Source of the DNA: a virus
Direction: 5' to 3' (one strand)
IMG/VR virus record: IMGVR_UViG_3300010371_000092
Span: 1-29,295 of that record
DNA length: 29,295 nucleotides
A model generated the notes under the pieces. The model had not been told where the DNA came from. It saw nothing but the letters and a program-made list of their open reading frames with translations, and did not search any database. Position 1 is the stretch's first letter; each line of letters starts with the position of its first letter. Of the stretch, positions 7,335 to 15,228 are shown in pieces. Made by a program: the position numbers and the translations under genes.

Positions 7335-8359
7335 GCCAGCAATTCCTGCGTAAGCTCTCGCTTGTGGCGGCAGATCCAAATGGCAAAGGCCTGGAGCTGG
7401 GTGCACTGCGATGCGTGTTCGAGGTGAAACGGGGCGACAGCCAAACGCCCAACTCCTGCGACGTGCGGGTGTACAACTTGTCAGAGGCCACCGCCAATCA
7501 GCTCATGAAGAGCAAGAACGGCGTACCCGAGTTCACCCAGCTCACGCTGCGCGCCGCCTACGGGGATCAGCCGCTGGCCCAAATCTTCTGGGGCTCCATC
7601 ACGCAGATCCGCAAGGGCCGCGAGGATCAGAAAAATTCTTACGTCGCCATCACCGCGGCTGACGGTGACGAGCCGTACAATTTCTCGCCTACGGCGTTTG
7701 CGCTCGCGGCGGGGGCCATCCCAGCCGGCCCCATCACCCAGATCATCGCTGACATGGCACGCTTCGCGTTTGGCAATCCGCAGCAAACCAGTCAGAACGG
7801 GCAGCCCCTGAGCCAAGGCTACACCGCCCCCCAGTTCAAGAACAACAACACCCGCGCGGTGAAAGGGCGCACGTTCTACGGCAACTGCAAGGACGTGCTA
7901 CGGAAGATCGCGGACCAGAACGATTGCCGCTGGTCGATTCAGGACGGGCAGGTGGTCTTCACCCCGAAGACCGGGTACATCCCGGAGCCGCCAGTGCTGA
8001 TCACGCCGGCCACGGGGCTGATTGGCGTCCCAGAGCTCACCCAGACCGGGCTGAAGGTGCGGGTGCTGCTCAACCCCGCCATCAAGATCGCCCGCACCAT
8101 CAAGCTCCAATCCAACTCCGTGAACACGTTCCGGTATGGACTGGGCCTGGGCGAGGGCGACACCAATTTGTTCCTGCAGCAAGGTGCCGGCAAGCAGAAC
8201 GCGGATGGCCTGTACTATGTGATGCGCATCGATCACAACGGCGACAGTCGTGGTGCCCCGTGGTACACGGACCTGACTTGTTTGGCGGTGGATGCCACCG
8301 TGGTGCCCGAGAGCACCACCGCGGGCGCTGTGATCAGCAATGTGATCTATCGGTATTAA
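7331..8359 (+). CDS. Baseplate hub protein
   Basis: The 342-residue protein is coupled to the plug gene by ATGA at 7331. The opening LRCVFEVKRGDSQTPNSCDV with the following RVYNLSEATANQL is the usual start of hub proteins in this tail type. Further features are FWGSITQIRKGREDQKNSYV in the first domain, then LRKIADQNDCRWSIQDGQV and a C-terminal LYYVMRIDHNGDSRGAPWYT. Hub proteins of the gp27/gpD kind form a trimeric ring that adapts the hexameric tube to the trimeric spike. The next gene encodes that spike. Confidence 0.83.
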   Translation: MSQQFLRKLSLVAADPNGKGLELGALRCVFEVKRGDSQTPNSCDVRVYNLSEATANQLMKSKNGVPEFTQLTLRAAYGDQPLAQIFWGSITQIRKGREDQKNSYVAITAADGDEPYNFSPTAFALAAGAIPAGPITQIIADMARFAFGNPQQTSQNGQPLSQGYTAPQFKNNNTRAVKGRTFYGNCKDVLRKIADQNDCRWSIQDGQVVFTPKTGYIPEPPVLITPATGLIGVPELTQTGLKVRVLLNPAIKIARTIKLQSNSVNTFRYGLGLGEGDTNLFLQQGAGKQNADGLYYVMRIDHNGDSRGAPWYTDLTCLAVDATVVPESTTAGAVISNVIYRY

Positions 8360-8362
8360 TGC

Positions 8363-9115
8363 ATGGAGCCGCGCGAACGCTACCTGGATCTGGAGGAAAC
8401 CCTCCGCACCGCGTTTGAAGGGCTGATCTCCGGCACCTGGACCGCGCTGCCCGCCCGCGTGGAAGCGGTGACCAATGGCGGCAACACTGTGGAGGTGCAG
8501 CCGGCGGTGAATGGGCGGGTGCGGCAGATGGACGGCACCTTCAAGTCCATCCAGATGCCGAAGCTGGTGGACGTGCCAGTGTATTGGCCGGGGGGAGGGG
8601 GCGTGACCCTCACCTTCCCCATCACCGCGGGGGTGGATGAGTGTTTGGTGGTGTTTGCGTGCCGGTGCATTGAGAACTGGTGGTTCCAGGGGTTCACCCC
8701 GCCCAAGGGCAGCATCGTCGGCGCAGACGGCCGGCCGCTGAACCCGGCGAATGATGCGCCAGTGTTCCGGATGCACGATCTTTCGGATGGGTTTGCGTTT
8801 GTGGGCTTTCGCAACAAGGCACGCGCCCTCGCCGCGTACAACGCGACCACTGCGCGCGTGCGCTCGGATGACAACGCGACGTACCTTGAATTCGACATGG
8901 TGAACAAAAAGCTCACAGGCGTCTTCAGTGGCGGGATCACCTTGAACAACGTGACGATTGACAGCTCGGGCAACGTGGTCTCCCCCGGCACCATCACGGG
9001 CCAAACCGACGTGGTGGCCAAGACGGGGGGCAGCGCAGTGCACGTCAGCTCGCACAAGCACTCCGGCGTCACCACTGGGGGCAGCCAGTCCGGAGCACCG
9101 GTGGGCGGCACATGA
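8363..9115 (+). CDS. Gp138-family membrane-puncturing spike protein
   Basis: The 250-residue protein follows the hub after three bases. Residues about 15-120 match the Gp138 N-terminal OB-like domain: PARVEAVTNGGNTVEVQPAV, then PKLVDVPVYWPGGGGVTLTF and a Cys-rich strand. Residues about 160-225 read as short alternating strands, as in a triple-stranded beta-helix. The tip has His227, His231 and His233 (HVSSHKHSG), the HxH-type arrangement that binds iron at the apex of P2 gpV and Gp138-like spikes. The protein would trimerise and pierce the outer membrane on contraction. The metal role is inferred from the motif. Confidence 0.88.
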   Translation: MEPRERYLDLEETLRTAFEGLISGTWTALPARVEAVTNGGNTVEVQPAVNGRVRQMDGTFKSIQMPKLVDVPVYWPGGGGVTLTFPITAGVDECLVVFACRCIENWWFQGFTPPKGSIVGADGRPLNPANDAPVFRMHDLSDGFAFVGFRNKARALAAYNATTARVRSDDNATYLEFDMVNKKLTGVFSGGITLNNVTIDSSGNVVSPGTITGQTDVVAKTGGSAVHVSSHKHSGVTTGGSQSGAPVGGT

Positions 9116-9477
9116 GGTATCGGCCGCTCTCCCCCCTCGGGGACTACACGCTTGGCCAGCCCTTCCTGACCAACTCGCCGCAAGCCGTTGCACAAGCCAT
9201 CGGCACCCGGCTGCGCTTGTGGTTGGGGCAGTTCTTCCTCGACATCACCGACGGCACCCCCTGGCCGCAGCAGGTGCTGGGTGAGCGCTATAACAAGGTC
9301 CCCGACGCCGCCATCAAGGCCCGCATCCTCAACACCATCGGAGTGGTGCAATTGACGGCGTACTCGTCGCAGTTTGACGGCAACACGAGGATCCTCACGG
9401 TGAATGCGACCGTGCAAACCCAGTTCAGCTTGACCCCGGTGCCGGTGGTGATCCCGGTGAAGGTGCCCGCAACATGA
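9112..9477 (+). CDS. Baseplate wedge protein, gp25/GPW-like
   Basis: The 121-residue protein is coupled by ATGA to the spike gene. It has the N-terminal GDYTLGQPFLTNSPQAVAQA, then TRLRLWLGQFFLDITDGTPW and KARILNTIGV. This is the typical compact gp25-like fold sequence of simple contractile tails, where it sits at the core of each wedge and primes sheath polymerisation. It precedes the baseplate J gene, the standard order. Confidence 0.85.
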   Translation: MRYRPLSPLGDYTLGQPFLTNSPQAVAQAIGTRLRLWLGQFFLDITDGTPWPQQVLGERYNKVPDAAIKARILNTIGVVQLTAYSSQFDGNTRILTVNATVQTQFSLTPVPVVIPVKVPAT

Positions 9478-10646
9478 CTTCGCCCGTCGCTGCCCAAATC
9501 ACGCCGGCCGGTATTTCCGCGCCCACGTTTGAGGATATTTTCAATTATCTGGTGAGCCAGTACCAGGGCATCTTTGGCGCGGATGCGTATCTGGGGAACG
9601 ACTCGCAGGACGGGCAGCTGCTGGCCATTTTTGCGCAAGCGATCTCGGATTGCAACTACGCCGCCATTGCAGTGTACAACGCGTACTCACCCGCCTTCGC
9701 CATCGGCGCCGGGCTCTCCTCGCAAGTGAAGATCAACGGCCTGAAGCGGCTGGCGGGGGCTTTCTCGAGTGTGACGTTGACCGTGACCGGGGTAGCCGGC
9801 ACAGTCATCATCAACGGCCAGGCACAGGACACCGCAGGCAATCTCTGGGATCTGCCCGCCACCGTCACCATCCCCCAATCCGGCACCATCAACGTGGTCG
9901 CTGTGGCGGACTCCCTCGGCTCCATCACCGCTCCCATCGGCACCGTGAACGTGATCGCCAACCCGCAGCTGGGGTGGCAGACGGTCAACAATCCGACCTT
10001 TGCCGCCGTGCCCGGGGAAACAATGGAGCCGGACGCCGCACTGCGCGTGCGGCAGTCCACCAGCACCGCGCTGCCCTCAGTGGCAATTTTCCCGGGCATT
10101 GTGGCAGCCCTCGAGCAGGTCACCGGCGTGACACGCGTCACGGCCTACGAGAACAACACCAACATCTCCGACATCAACGGCATCCCGCGCAACACGTTGT
10201 GCTTTGTGGTGGAGAACGGGGCGCAACTGGACATCGCCAGCGCAATCGCCAGCAAGGCACCCCCGGGCACAGCCACCTTCGGCAACATCAGCACCCCCAT
10301 CACGGATGCCGCCGGGGTCACCCGCACCATCAATTACCAGACGCCCATCGAGGCGACAGTGACCGCCTCGCTCAACATCCACACCTTGAACGGGTGGGCC
10401 TCGAGCACGCTGGCGCTGATCCAAGCCGCCATCAATAGCTACCTCTCCACGCTGCCGATTGGAGGGGTGGTGAACGTGGCGCAAGTGGTCACCGCCGCAA
10501 CCCTACTCGGCACCCCGCAGGCGGGCACCTTCCTGATCAAGTCCGCCCAGGTGAACATCAATGGGGGCGCCTACCAGAGCACAGACATCCAGTTGGCCTT
10601 CAGCACCGCCGCGGCGCCGGGCACAAACGTGATCACGCTTGTATGA
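9474..10646 (+). CDS. Baseplate J/gp47-like protein
   Basis: The 390-residue protein is coupled by ATGA to the wedge gene. It matches the baseplate J family with an N-terminal TFEDIFNYLVSQYQGIFGAD and LGNDSQDGQLLAIFAQAISD, a beta-rich insert from about residue 95 to 170, then PGETMEPDAALRVRQ. The following GVTRVTAYENNTN and PPGTA segments are typical of the family. The C-terminal part includes YLSTLPIGGVVNVAQVV. Six copies normally link the wedge to the tail fibre network. Length is close to family average. Confidence 0.92.
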   Translation: MTSPVAAQITPAGISAPTFEDIFNYLVSQYQGIFGADAYLGNDSQDGQLLAIFAQAISDCNYAAIAVYNAYSPAFAIGAGLSSQVKINGLKRLAGAFSSVTLTVTGVAGTVIINGQAQDTAGNLWDLPATVTIPQSGTINVVAVADSLGSITAPIGTVNVIANPQLGWQTVNNPTFAAVPGETMEPDAALRVRQSTSTALPSVAIFPGIVAALEQVTGVTRVTAYENNTNISDINGIPRNTLCFVVENGAQLDIASAIASKAPPGTATFGNISTPITDAAGVTRTINYQTPIEATVTASLNIHTLNGWASSTLALIQAAINSYLSTLPIGGVVNVAQVVTAATLLGTPQAGTFLIKSAQVNINGGAYQSTDIQLAFSTAAAPGTNVITLV

Positions 10647-11719
10647 GCAAGGATTACACCTCCCTCATCACCTCCGAGCACGCCGACAAACCCAACTTTG
10701 TCGCTGCGCTGGGGCTGGTCGCCAACGGCGTCGCCGACATCACCGCCGCGGTGCAAACGTTGCTCGCGCTGTTTGATTTTGACACCGCGCTGGGGCAGCA
10801 GCTGGACTTTGTAGGCCAGTGGATCGGGCTCAGCCGCACAGTGGGCGGCGTGCTCTCGGTGCCGTTCTTTGGGTTCGCGGACGATGCCTCAGCGCTGGGC
10901 TTCACCGAGCTCACCAACCCCGCCACCGGTGCACGCTTCGTCGAACTGGGCGAAGACACCAGCTCCTCCGCCACACTGGCGGATCCGGAGTATCGGCTGG
11001 TGCTGGCGGCGAAGATTCTGCAGAACCAATGGGACGGGTCGCAGGCGCAGTTCGAAACCGCCCTCGCAGACATCATTCAAGCCCCCATCACGGTGGTGGA
11101 CCCGGGGGTGCATGTGGTGATGCTGCGGCCGAATGAATTACTGGACCCGGTGCTGACGCAGCTGTTGACGGGGTATGACCTGATTCCGCGCGCAGCGGGC
11201 GTGCGCTACCAGTTTGCCTTCCAATCCGCCAGCCCCAACGCCTGGACCACGGCGGGCACCGCCACCTCCCCTTCCCCCACCACGGTGCAGAAGGTCTCCG
11301 GCACCAATGCATGGAATTCGGCGGCATGGGTGGCGCAGCCGGCGGCACACATCTGGGTGCAGTGGACGGTGCCCGGGACGGGGCCGGCGATGATGGCGGG
11401 GCTGGCGCAGAACCCCAGCGGCTCGCCCAATTTCCCCACGCTGAATTTTGGGCTGGAGACGGCCGGCGGGGGCATCCAGGTTTGGGAAGCAGGGGTGCAA
11501 CAAAACGGCCCGTTCCCCAGCGGGAACTGGGGCAGTTATCTCCCGGGGGATTCCTTCGGGGTCTATTGGGACGGAACCAACGCCGTCTATCTCCACAACG
11601 GGGTGCCGTTCAAAGTGACCACCCCCGCAATAGCCAACAACCCCGGCGCATTGCAGGCGATGTTCGCGCTGTTCTCCGTCGGCGCCGAAGCCGACAACAT
11701 CAACATTGCCACCGCTTGA
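10643..11719 (+). CDS. DUF2612 baseplate protein fused to a lectin-like domain
   Basis: The 358-residue protein is coupled by ATGA to baseplate J. Residues 1 to about 186 match DUF2612: DFDTALGQQLDFVGQWIGL, then DPEYRLVLAAKILQNQWDGS and VVDPGVHVVMLRPNELLDPV. DUF2612 proteins are normally about 200 residues and occupy the gp48/gpI-like slot that connects the wedge to the fibre. Here about 170 more residues follow (187-358), with HIWVQWTV, a GLAQNP segment, GGGIQVWEAGV, PGDSFGVYWDGTNAVYLHNG and a final strand. This looks like a concanavalin A/SPRY-type beta-sandwich, often glycan binding. The fold is inferred from the strand pattern. The fusion would put a receptor-binding module directly on the baseplate. 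Confidence 0.82.
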   Translation: MSKDYTSLITSEHADKPNFVAALGLVANGVADITAAVQTLLALFDFDTALGQQLDFVGQWIGLSRTVGGVLSVPFFGFADDASALGFTELTNPATGARFVELGEDTSSSATLADPEYRLVLAAKILQNQWDGSQAQFETALADIIQAPITVVDPGVHVVMLRPNELLDPVLTQLLTGYDLIPRAAGVRYQFAFQSASPNAWTTAGTATSPSPTTVQKVSGTNAWNSAAWVAQPAAHIWVQWTVPGTGPAMMAGLAQNPSGSPNFPTLNFGLETAGGGIQVWEAGVQQNGPFPSGNWGSYLPGDSFGVYWDGTNAVYLHNGVPFKVTTPAIANNPGALQAMFALFSVGAEADNINIATA

Positions 11720-11728
11720 GGATCACAC

Positions 11729-12844
11729 ATGGCGCTGCAAGTTTACACAAAACCCGCCGTCCGTAATGCCTGGGGCGACACCGCCAGCAACACGGACCTG
11801 GTGGATCCGGGGAACACGTTCGCCTCGGCCGGGTGGCAATTGGGACTGAAGCCGCCGCGGCAATTCTTCAACTGGGTGTTGAATGTGCTCTACCAGGGCA
11901 TCCGCTATTTGTGCCAGGCGGGGATTTCGGCCTGGGACGCGGCGGACGCTTACTCAATTGGCTCGGTGGTGCGGAATGCGGCGGATGGCTTGCTGTATCA
12001 GAGCAAGCTCAACAACAACACCAACCAGCCGCCCGCCACCTCGCCCACTGCCTGGGGCCCACTCACCGCTGTCAATCCAGCGGGCGGGGACTCCAGCAAC
12101 GCACTGGCCACCACACGCTTTGTCACCAATGGATTCGTGCCCGTGGGGGGCAGCTTCGCGCTGCTGAGTGGGCAGGTTGGCAACGGGCAGATTCCGCTCG
12201 GCGGCGTGACCCAGTACCAGGGCAATTTGGCCATCGCGTTCTCCCAGCTCACCGGCAAGATCGCCAACTCGCAGATCCTGGTGGGCGCGGTGACGCAGTT
12301 CCAAGGCTCCCTGTCCATCGCCTGGACCCAGCTCACCGGCACCAAGAACGCCGACCAGTTGAATGGGCTGGTGGCGGGGCCGGCCGGCGGCTTCACCAAC
12401 AACACCCTCGCCCGCACGGACGGCAACGGGTTCACCTGGTCCCGGTACTTCAACCAGTCCTCGGCCAACAACGAGAACCCGGCCAACATCTCGCAGGTGA
12501 TTGTGACCAATGGCACGGACGGGTTCTTCCGCAAGGCCAGCCTCGCTGCGCTACTCGCCGCGTTGGGCGCCACCACGGATGCGGACTTTGGCGCTTCGCT
12601 CGCGGCCAACGGCTTTCAAAAGCTGCCCAGCGGGCTGATCATCCAGTGGGGGCTGGCGAATCCAAACGGGGGCACAATCGGCGTCACGTTCCCGATTGCG
12701 TTCCCGAGCGCCTGCTTCAGCGTGCTGCTGGGGCAGATCAGCTCCGGCCCCACACAAGGGTTCCTCACCGCCGCCGCCACCACGGGGGGCTTTTTGCTCT
12801 CCAACACCGGTGGCGAAACCTATTGGCTTGCCGTAGGACACTGA
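11729..12844 (+). CDS. Tail fibre protein with gp53-like C-terminal domain
   Basis: The 371-residue protein starts at ATG 11729. The N-terminal 60 residues (YTKPAVRNAWGDTASNT, then KPPRQFFNWVLNVLYQGI) are an attachment domain typical of these fibres. Residues about 75-110 contain SIGSVVRNAADGLLYQSK, a carbohydrate-binding-module-like strand set. Residues about 152-207 hold a duplicated 28-residue unit (QIPLGGVTQYQGNLAIAFSQ and QILVGAVTQFQGSLSIAWTQ). The end, from about residue 294, starts GFQKLPSGLIIQWG and matches the gp53-like tail fibre C-terminal domain. This domain usually forms the trimeric receptor-binding tip. The next gene encodes its chaperone. Confidence 0.9.
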   Translation: MALQVYTKPAVRNAWGDTASNTDLVDPGNTFASAGWQLGLKPPRQFFNWVLNVLYQGIRYLCQAGISAWDAADAYSIGSVVRNAADGLLYQSKLNNNTNQPPATSPTAWGPLTAVNPAGGDSSNALATTRFVTNGFVPVGGSFALLSGQVGNGQIPLGGVTQYQGNLAIAFSQLTGKIANSQILVGAVTQFQGSLSIAWTQLTGTKNADQLNGLVAGPAGGFTNNTLARTDGNGFTWSRYFNQSSANNENPANISQVIVTNGTDGFFRKASLAALLAALGATTDADFGASLAANGFQKLPSGLIIQWGLANPNGGTIGVTFPIAFPSACFSVLLGQISSGPTQGFLTAAATTGGFLLSNTGGETYWLAVGH

Positions 12845-12851
12845 CACCCCT

Positions 12852-13223
12852 ATGAAGTACTACAGCGCCGCAGCGCGTGCCTTTTACGACAGCGCCATCC
12901 ACGGCCGGCGTATGCCCAGCGACGTGGTGGAGATCTCGGAACAGGAGTGGGCAGAGCTGCTCGAGGCTCAGTCCACCGGCAAGGAGATTGCCCCCGGCGC
13001 TGGGCGCCGGCCAATGGCGTGCACCCCCGTGCTCACCTTGGAGGTTCGCGCCAGCATTGCACAGCGTCACGCGGACGTGCTAGTGCAGCGTCACGCGGAG
13101 GAACTTGCACTAGGAGTGCAGCCCACCTTGTCCCGCGAGCAACACATCGAATTGCTCACCTGGCGCCACAACTACCGACATGGTCGCATTCTTGAGCCGC
13201 CGGCATGGATCCAATCAAACTGA
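12852..13223 (+). CDS. Tail fibre assembly chaperone-like protein
   Basis: The 123-residue protein lies directly downstream of the fibre. The N-terminal YYSAAARAFYDSAIHG, then VVEISEQEWAELLEAQSTG, is the usual opening of Tfa-like fibre assembly proteins. These proteins bind the fibre tip and help it fold, sometimes staying in the virion. The C-terminal half has two similar 8-residue pieces, QRHADVLV and QRHAEELA, and then LTWRHNYRHGRILEPPAW, a short conserved-looking end. It belongs to the N-terminal Tfa group, though the middle differs from lambda and Mu Tfa. Confidence 0.72.
   Translation: MKYYSAAARAFYDSAIHGRRMPSDVVEISEQEWAELLEAQSTGKEIAPGAGRRPMACTPVLTLEVRASIAQRHADVLVQRHAEELALGVQPTLSREQHIELLTWRHNYRHGRILEPPAWIQSN
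13062..13113. repeat. Direct and inverted repeat inside the fibre chaperone gene
   Basis: The 14-base word cagcgtcacgcgga occurs at 13062-13075 and again at 13086-13099, in frame and 24 bases apart. Around the second copy an 8-base inverted pair, ctagtgca at 13080-13087 and tgcactag at 13106-13113, could form a hairpin with an 18-base loop. Both lie within codons, so duplication of an 8-residue unit explains the direct repeat. A regulatory role is not shown. Confidence 0.6.
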
Positions 13224-13366
13224 CCACTGACGGGCTGCTGGACGCAATCTTTGCCGCCCGGACGCTCGAATTGCTACAACAACAGGTGCGAGCAGCACTC
13301 ATCGAAGCAGCGCTCGGCGAATCTCCGGGGCCTCCACAGCACACGGAAGGGGAGCGCGTTGATTGA
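13205..13366 (+). CDS. Small unknown protein, 53 residues
   Basis: This small reading frame starts at ATG 13205, overlapping the last 19 bases of the fibre chaperone, and ends at TGA 13364-13366. The product has an amphipathic helical middle (LDAIFAARTLELLQQQVRAA) and a Pro/Glu-rich end. The next gene has its TTG start at 13359 inside the end of this frame, preceded by GGAAGGGGAG, so this frame would bridge an otherwise empty 135-base gap in a genome that has almost no gaps. I do not recognise the protein. The tight overlaps on both sides are the main support. Confidence 0.55.
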   Translation: MDPIKLTTDGLLDAIFAARTLELLQQQVRAALIEAALGESPGPPQHTEGERVD

Positions 13367-13796
13367 TTCAATTATTGAGGCATTGCTTGGGGCCATCCCC
13401 AAGGAAACGAGGGTACTCATCATGCGTGTGGTATGGGTGGGTGGAATATCGTTTCATGTGGCCTGGGTGTGTGGGTTGTTTGCGCCGCTCGGGCTCGAAG
13501 CACCCTTCGCCAAGGCTCAGGACGTGGTGAAGGTGGCGAGCAGCGTCGAACAGATCACCGGCGAGCTGAAGGTCTTCGCCAAGAGCACCGACCTCACCGC
13601 CATCGCCGACACGTTGCGGCAGGATCGCATTGACCGGCTGGACCAGGCGATCCAAACCGTGCGCTCGCAGCAGTGTCGCACCGCGGCCAATTCTCCCGCG
13701 CGGCAGAATTACACGTTGCGGCTGAACGAGCTGTTCAAGAAATACGTTGAGGTGGCCGGGCGCGAGCCGCACGTGCCGCAGTGTGACGAAACATGA
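13359..13796 (+). CDS. Membrane protein at start of lysis region, TTG start
   Basis: I take TTG 13359 as the start because GGAAGGGGAG lies just upstream and the earlier in-frame codons give an Arg/Ser-rich stretch unlike a protein. The 145-residue product begins with a short amphipathic helix, then one strong membrane segment at about residues 19-46 (VVWVGGISFHVAWVCGLFAP). A long, soluble, helical part follows (ASSVEQITGELKVFAKSTD, then LRQDRIDRLDQAIQTVRSQQ), with two cysteines near the end. One N-terminal membrane anchor with a coiled-coil-like tail is the layout of an inner-membrane spanin, but no lipoprotein partner is embedded. It is coupled to the endolysin by ATGA, so a lysis role is likely. 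The exact class is open. Confidence 0.6.
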   Translation: MIDSIIEALLGAIPKETRVLIMRVVWVGGISFHVAWVCGLFAPLGLEAPFAKAQDVVKVASSVEQITGELKVFAKSTDLTAIADTLRQDRIDRLDQAIQTVRSQQCRTAANSPARQNYTLRLNELFKKYVEVAGREPHVPQCDET

Positions 13797-14245
13797 CGCC
13801 GCTCAGCCCGCATTTCTCGCTGGAGGAACTCACGTTCTCCCAGCTGGCCGCGCGCAAAGGCCTCGACAACACGCCCAACGGGGAGCAACGCGCCGCGCTG
13901 ACACGGCTCTGCGTCACGCTGCTAGAGCCTGCCCGGGCGCTGCTGGGGGTGCCACTGCACGTGGACAGCGGGTATCGCGCCCCAGCCATCAATCTGGCCG
14001 TGGGCGGGGCAGCCAATTCTGCGCACATGGAGGGGCGTGCCGCGGACGTGATCCCCATCGGCATCACGCTACAGGAAGCGTTCGACCGGTTGCGGTTCTC
14101 GGCGCTGCCGTTTGATCAATTGATTACGGAGTGTGACGCGTGGTTGCACCTGGCCGTGGCCCCTGCCAATGCGCTGCCGCGTGGCGAGGTGTTGGCGGCC
14201 ACCGGCGGCCCCGGCCGCTGGAGCTATGTACGGGTGACGCGATGA
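13793..14245 (+). CDS. M15 family peptidase endolysin
   Basis: The 150-residue protein starts at ATG 13793 overlapping the previous stop. It matches the M15A (M15_3) peptidases: an opening HFSLEELTFSQLAARKG with DN, then PARALLGVPLHVDSGYR, and the zinc site. Probable ligands are His78 and Asp85 in SAHMEGRAAD and His119 in WLHLAV, with an acidic residue shortly before. This family cuts the L-Ala-D-Glu or D-Ala cross-link region of the peptidoglycan peptide and is a common phage endolysin. No signal peptide is visible, so release would depend on a holin. The size is normal for a single-domain enzyme. Confidence 0.9.
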   Translation: MTPLSPHFSLEELTFSQLAARKGLDNTPNGEQRAALTRLCVTLLEPARALLGVPLHVDSGYRAPAINLAVGGAANSAHMEGRAADVIPIGITLQEAFDRLRFSALPFDQLITECDAWLHLAVAPANALPRGEVLAATGGPGRWSYVRVTR

Positions 14246-14697
14246 CTGAACGCATGACACAAGTGGCCCCCTTTCCGCAGGCGCTGGCGGAGCTGGTTTC
14301 GCGGGCAACGTATCGGCCCGGGTGGAGGCTTTGGCTGGGGCACGTGCAACGTGACAAAGACTCCTCCGGGCAGTATGTGGGCGAGGGGCTGACGCTGGTG
14401 GTGACGACGCGGGGGTACAACTCCTACCAGCCCAGTGATGGTGAAACATACCGCGTGGCGCATTTCTTCATTGTCCCCGCCGCCACATACGATGAGCGCG
14501 CGTGGCAGCGGTGGCTGTTTGACCGGTTGGTGGATGTGGAGACGCACGAGTGCATGGAGTTCTTCAAGATCGACGGCCGGCGCCCTTATGCCCCGTCCCA
14601 CGGCCCCGGCAACAACCCATACACCGTGCGCGACCGGCAGACGGAAGAGGACGCGCACACCATGTTTGACGGCACCCGCACAAAGGGCACTGTATGA
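14242..14697 (+). CDS. Conserved-type hypothetical protein in lysis region
   Basis: The 151-residue protein is coupled by ATGA at both ends (14242 and 14694). It is soluble with aromatic-rich strands: YRPGWRLWLGHVQRDKDSS, then GEGLTLVVTTRGYNSYQPSD and later HECMEFFKIDGRRPYAPSHG with PYTVRD at the end. The His-Glu and Pro-His pairs near the C-terminus recall proteins of unknown function that occur widely in phages. I do not assign a function. No membrane segment or signal peptide is present. Confidence 0.75.
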   Translation: MTERMTQVAPFPQALAELVSRATYRPGWRLWLGHVQRDKDSSGQYVGEGLTLVVTTRGYNSYQPSDGETYRVAHFFIVPAATYDERAWQRWLFDRLVDVETHECMEFFKIDGRRPYAPSHGPGNNPYTVRDRQTEEDAHTMFDGTRTKGTV

Positions 14698-14999
14698 ATC
14701 ACTTCATCGCGTTGTTGGCCGCCGCGCTGCTGGCGGGAGTGGAAGTGCCGCCGGATCCTGCGGCGCCCACGGTACCGGACAGGCCGCTCACGGGCGTGGT
14801 GGTCACGCAGTGCAATTTGATTGTGGCGGTGTATCTGACGATGCCGGATGGGCGGCTGCTGCGCTTTGACCATTCTGCTGGACTGCCGCCGGAGACGTTG
14901 CTGGCCATGGCCTATGGGGCGGCGCGGTCTGAGCGGGTGGAGGTGGACTGCAACGGCAACGACGGCCCCGTGGGCTACGAGAGGCACGACCCGATATGA
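14694..14999 (+). CDS. Small exported protein with signal peptide
   Basis: The 101-residue product starts MNHFIALLAAALLAG, a short hydrophobic segment that reads as a signal peptide or signal anchor, then a Pro-rich stretch (PPDPAAPTVPDRP). The remaining 65 residues have strands and two cysteines (near positions 40 and 85) that could form a disulfide in the periplasm. It is coupled to both neighbours by ATGA. Its place between endolysin and holin candidate suggests a part in envelope disruption, but there is no lipobox cysteine after the hydrophobic segment, so it is not an obvious outer-membrane spanin. Function unknown. Confidence 0.65.
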   Translation: MNHFIALLAAALLAGVEVPPDPAAPTVPDRPLTGVVVTQCNLIVAVYLTMPDGRLLRFDHSAGLPPETLLAMAYGAARSERVEVDCNGNDGPVGYERHDPI

Positions 15000-15223
15000 A
15001 TCGCGCGCACACAACTTACGCCGCCGTGGGGCTTGGCGCCAACATTGCGGTCATTCTGCCTTGGCTCTGCGCCCTGGGGCACATCACCATGCCCGCCGAA
15101 GTCGCTGTGGCGGCGGGCGGGCTGATTGCCGCGGCGGTGGGCTGCTTTCTCCATCGACTTCCGGGGACTCCGGTCCCTCCTACGGCGCCGGGGGCACCGG
15201 CGCAAACACAAATGCGGAGTTGA
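14996..15223 (+). CDS. Holin candidate, two membrane segments
   Basis: The 75-residue protein has two predicted membrane helices at about 8-28 (YAAVGLGANIAVILPWLCAL) and 32-53 (AEVAVAAGGLIAAAVGCFLH), a short turn and a Pro/Ala-rich soluble tail. Small size, two helices and location in the lysis region fit a class II holin. It overlaps the preceding gene by ATGA. In this layout holin would follow rather than precede the endolysin. A different membrane role is possible, since holins are defined by function rather than sequence. Confidence 0.7.
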   Translation: MNRAHTTYAAVGLGANIAVILPWLCALGHITMPAEVAVAAGGLIAAAVGCFLHRLPGTPVPPTAPGAPAQTQMRS

Positions 15224-15228
15224 CTGAC

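Noticed and set aside
8380-9417. A 345-codon - strand frame across spike and wedge genes
   Set aside because: Both + strand genes are recognised families with intact ends; the antisense frame has no supporting feature.
9650-10438. A 262-codon alternative + frame within baseplate J
   Set aside because: His/Arg/Gln-rich shadow of a clear baseplate J gene.
11833-12855. A 340-codon + strand frame overlapping the tail fibre
   Set aside because: It is out of frame with a fibre that has recognised N- and C-terminal domains, and is Arg/Gln/Gly-rich without any motif.
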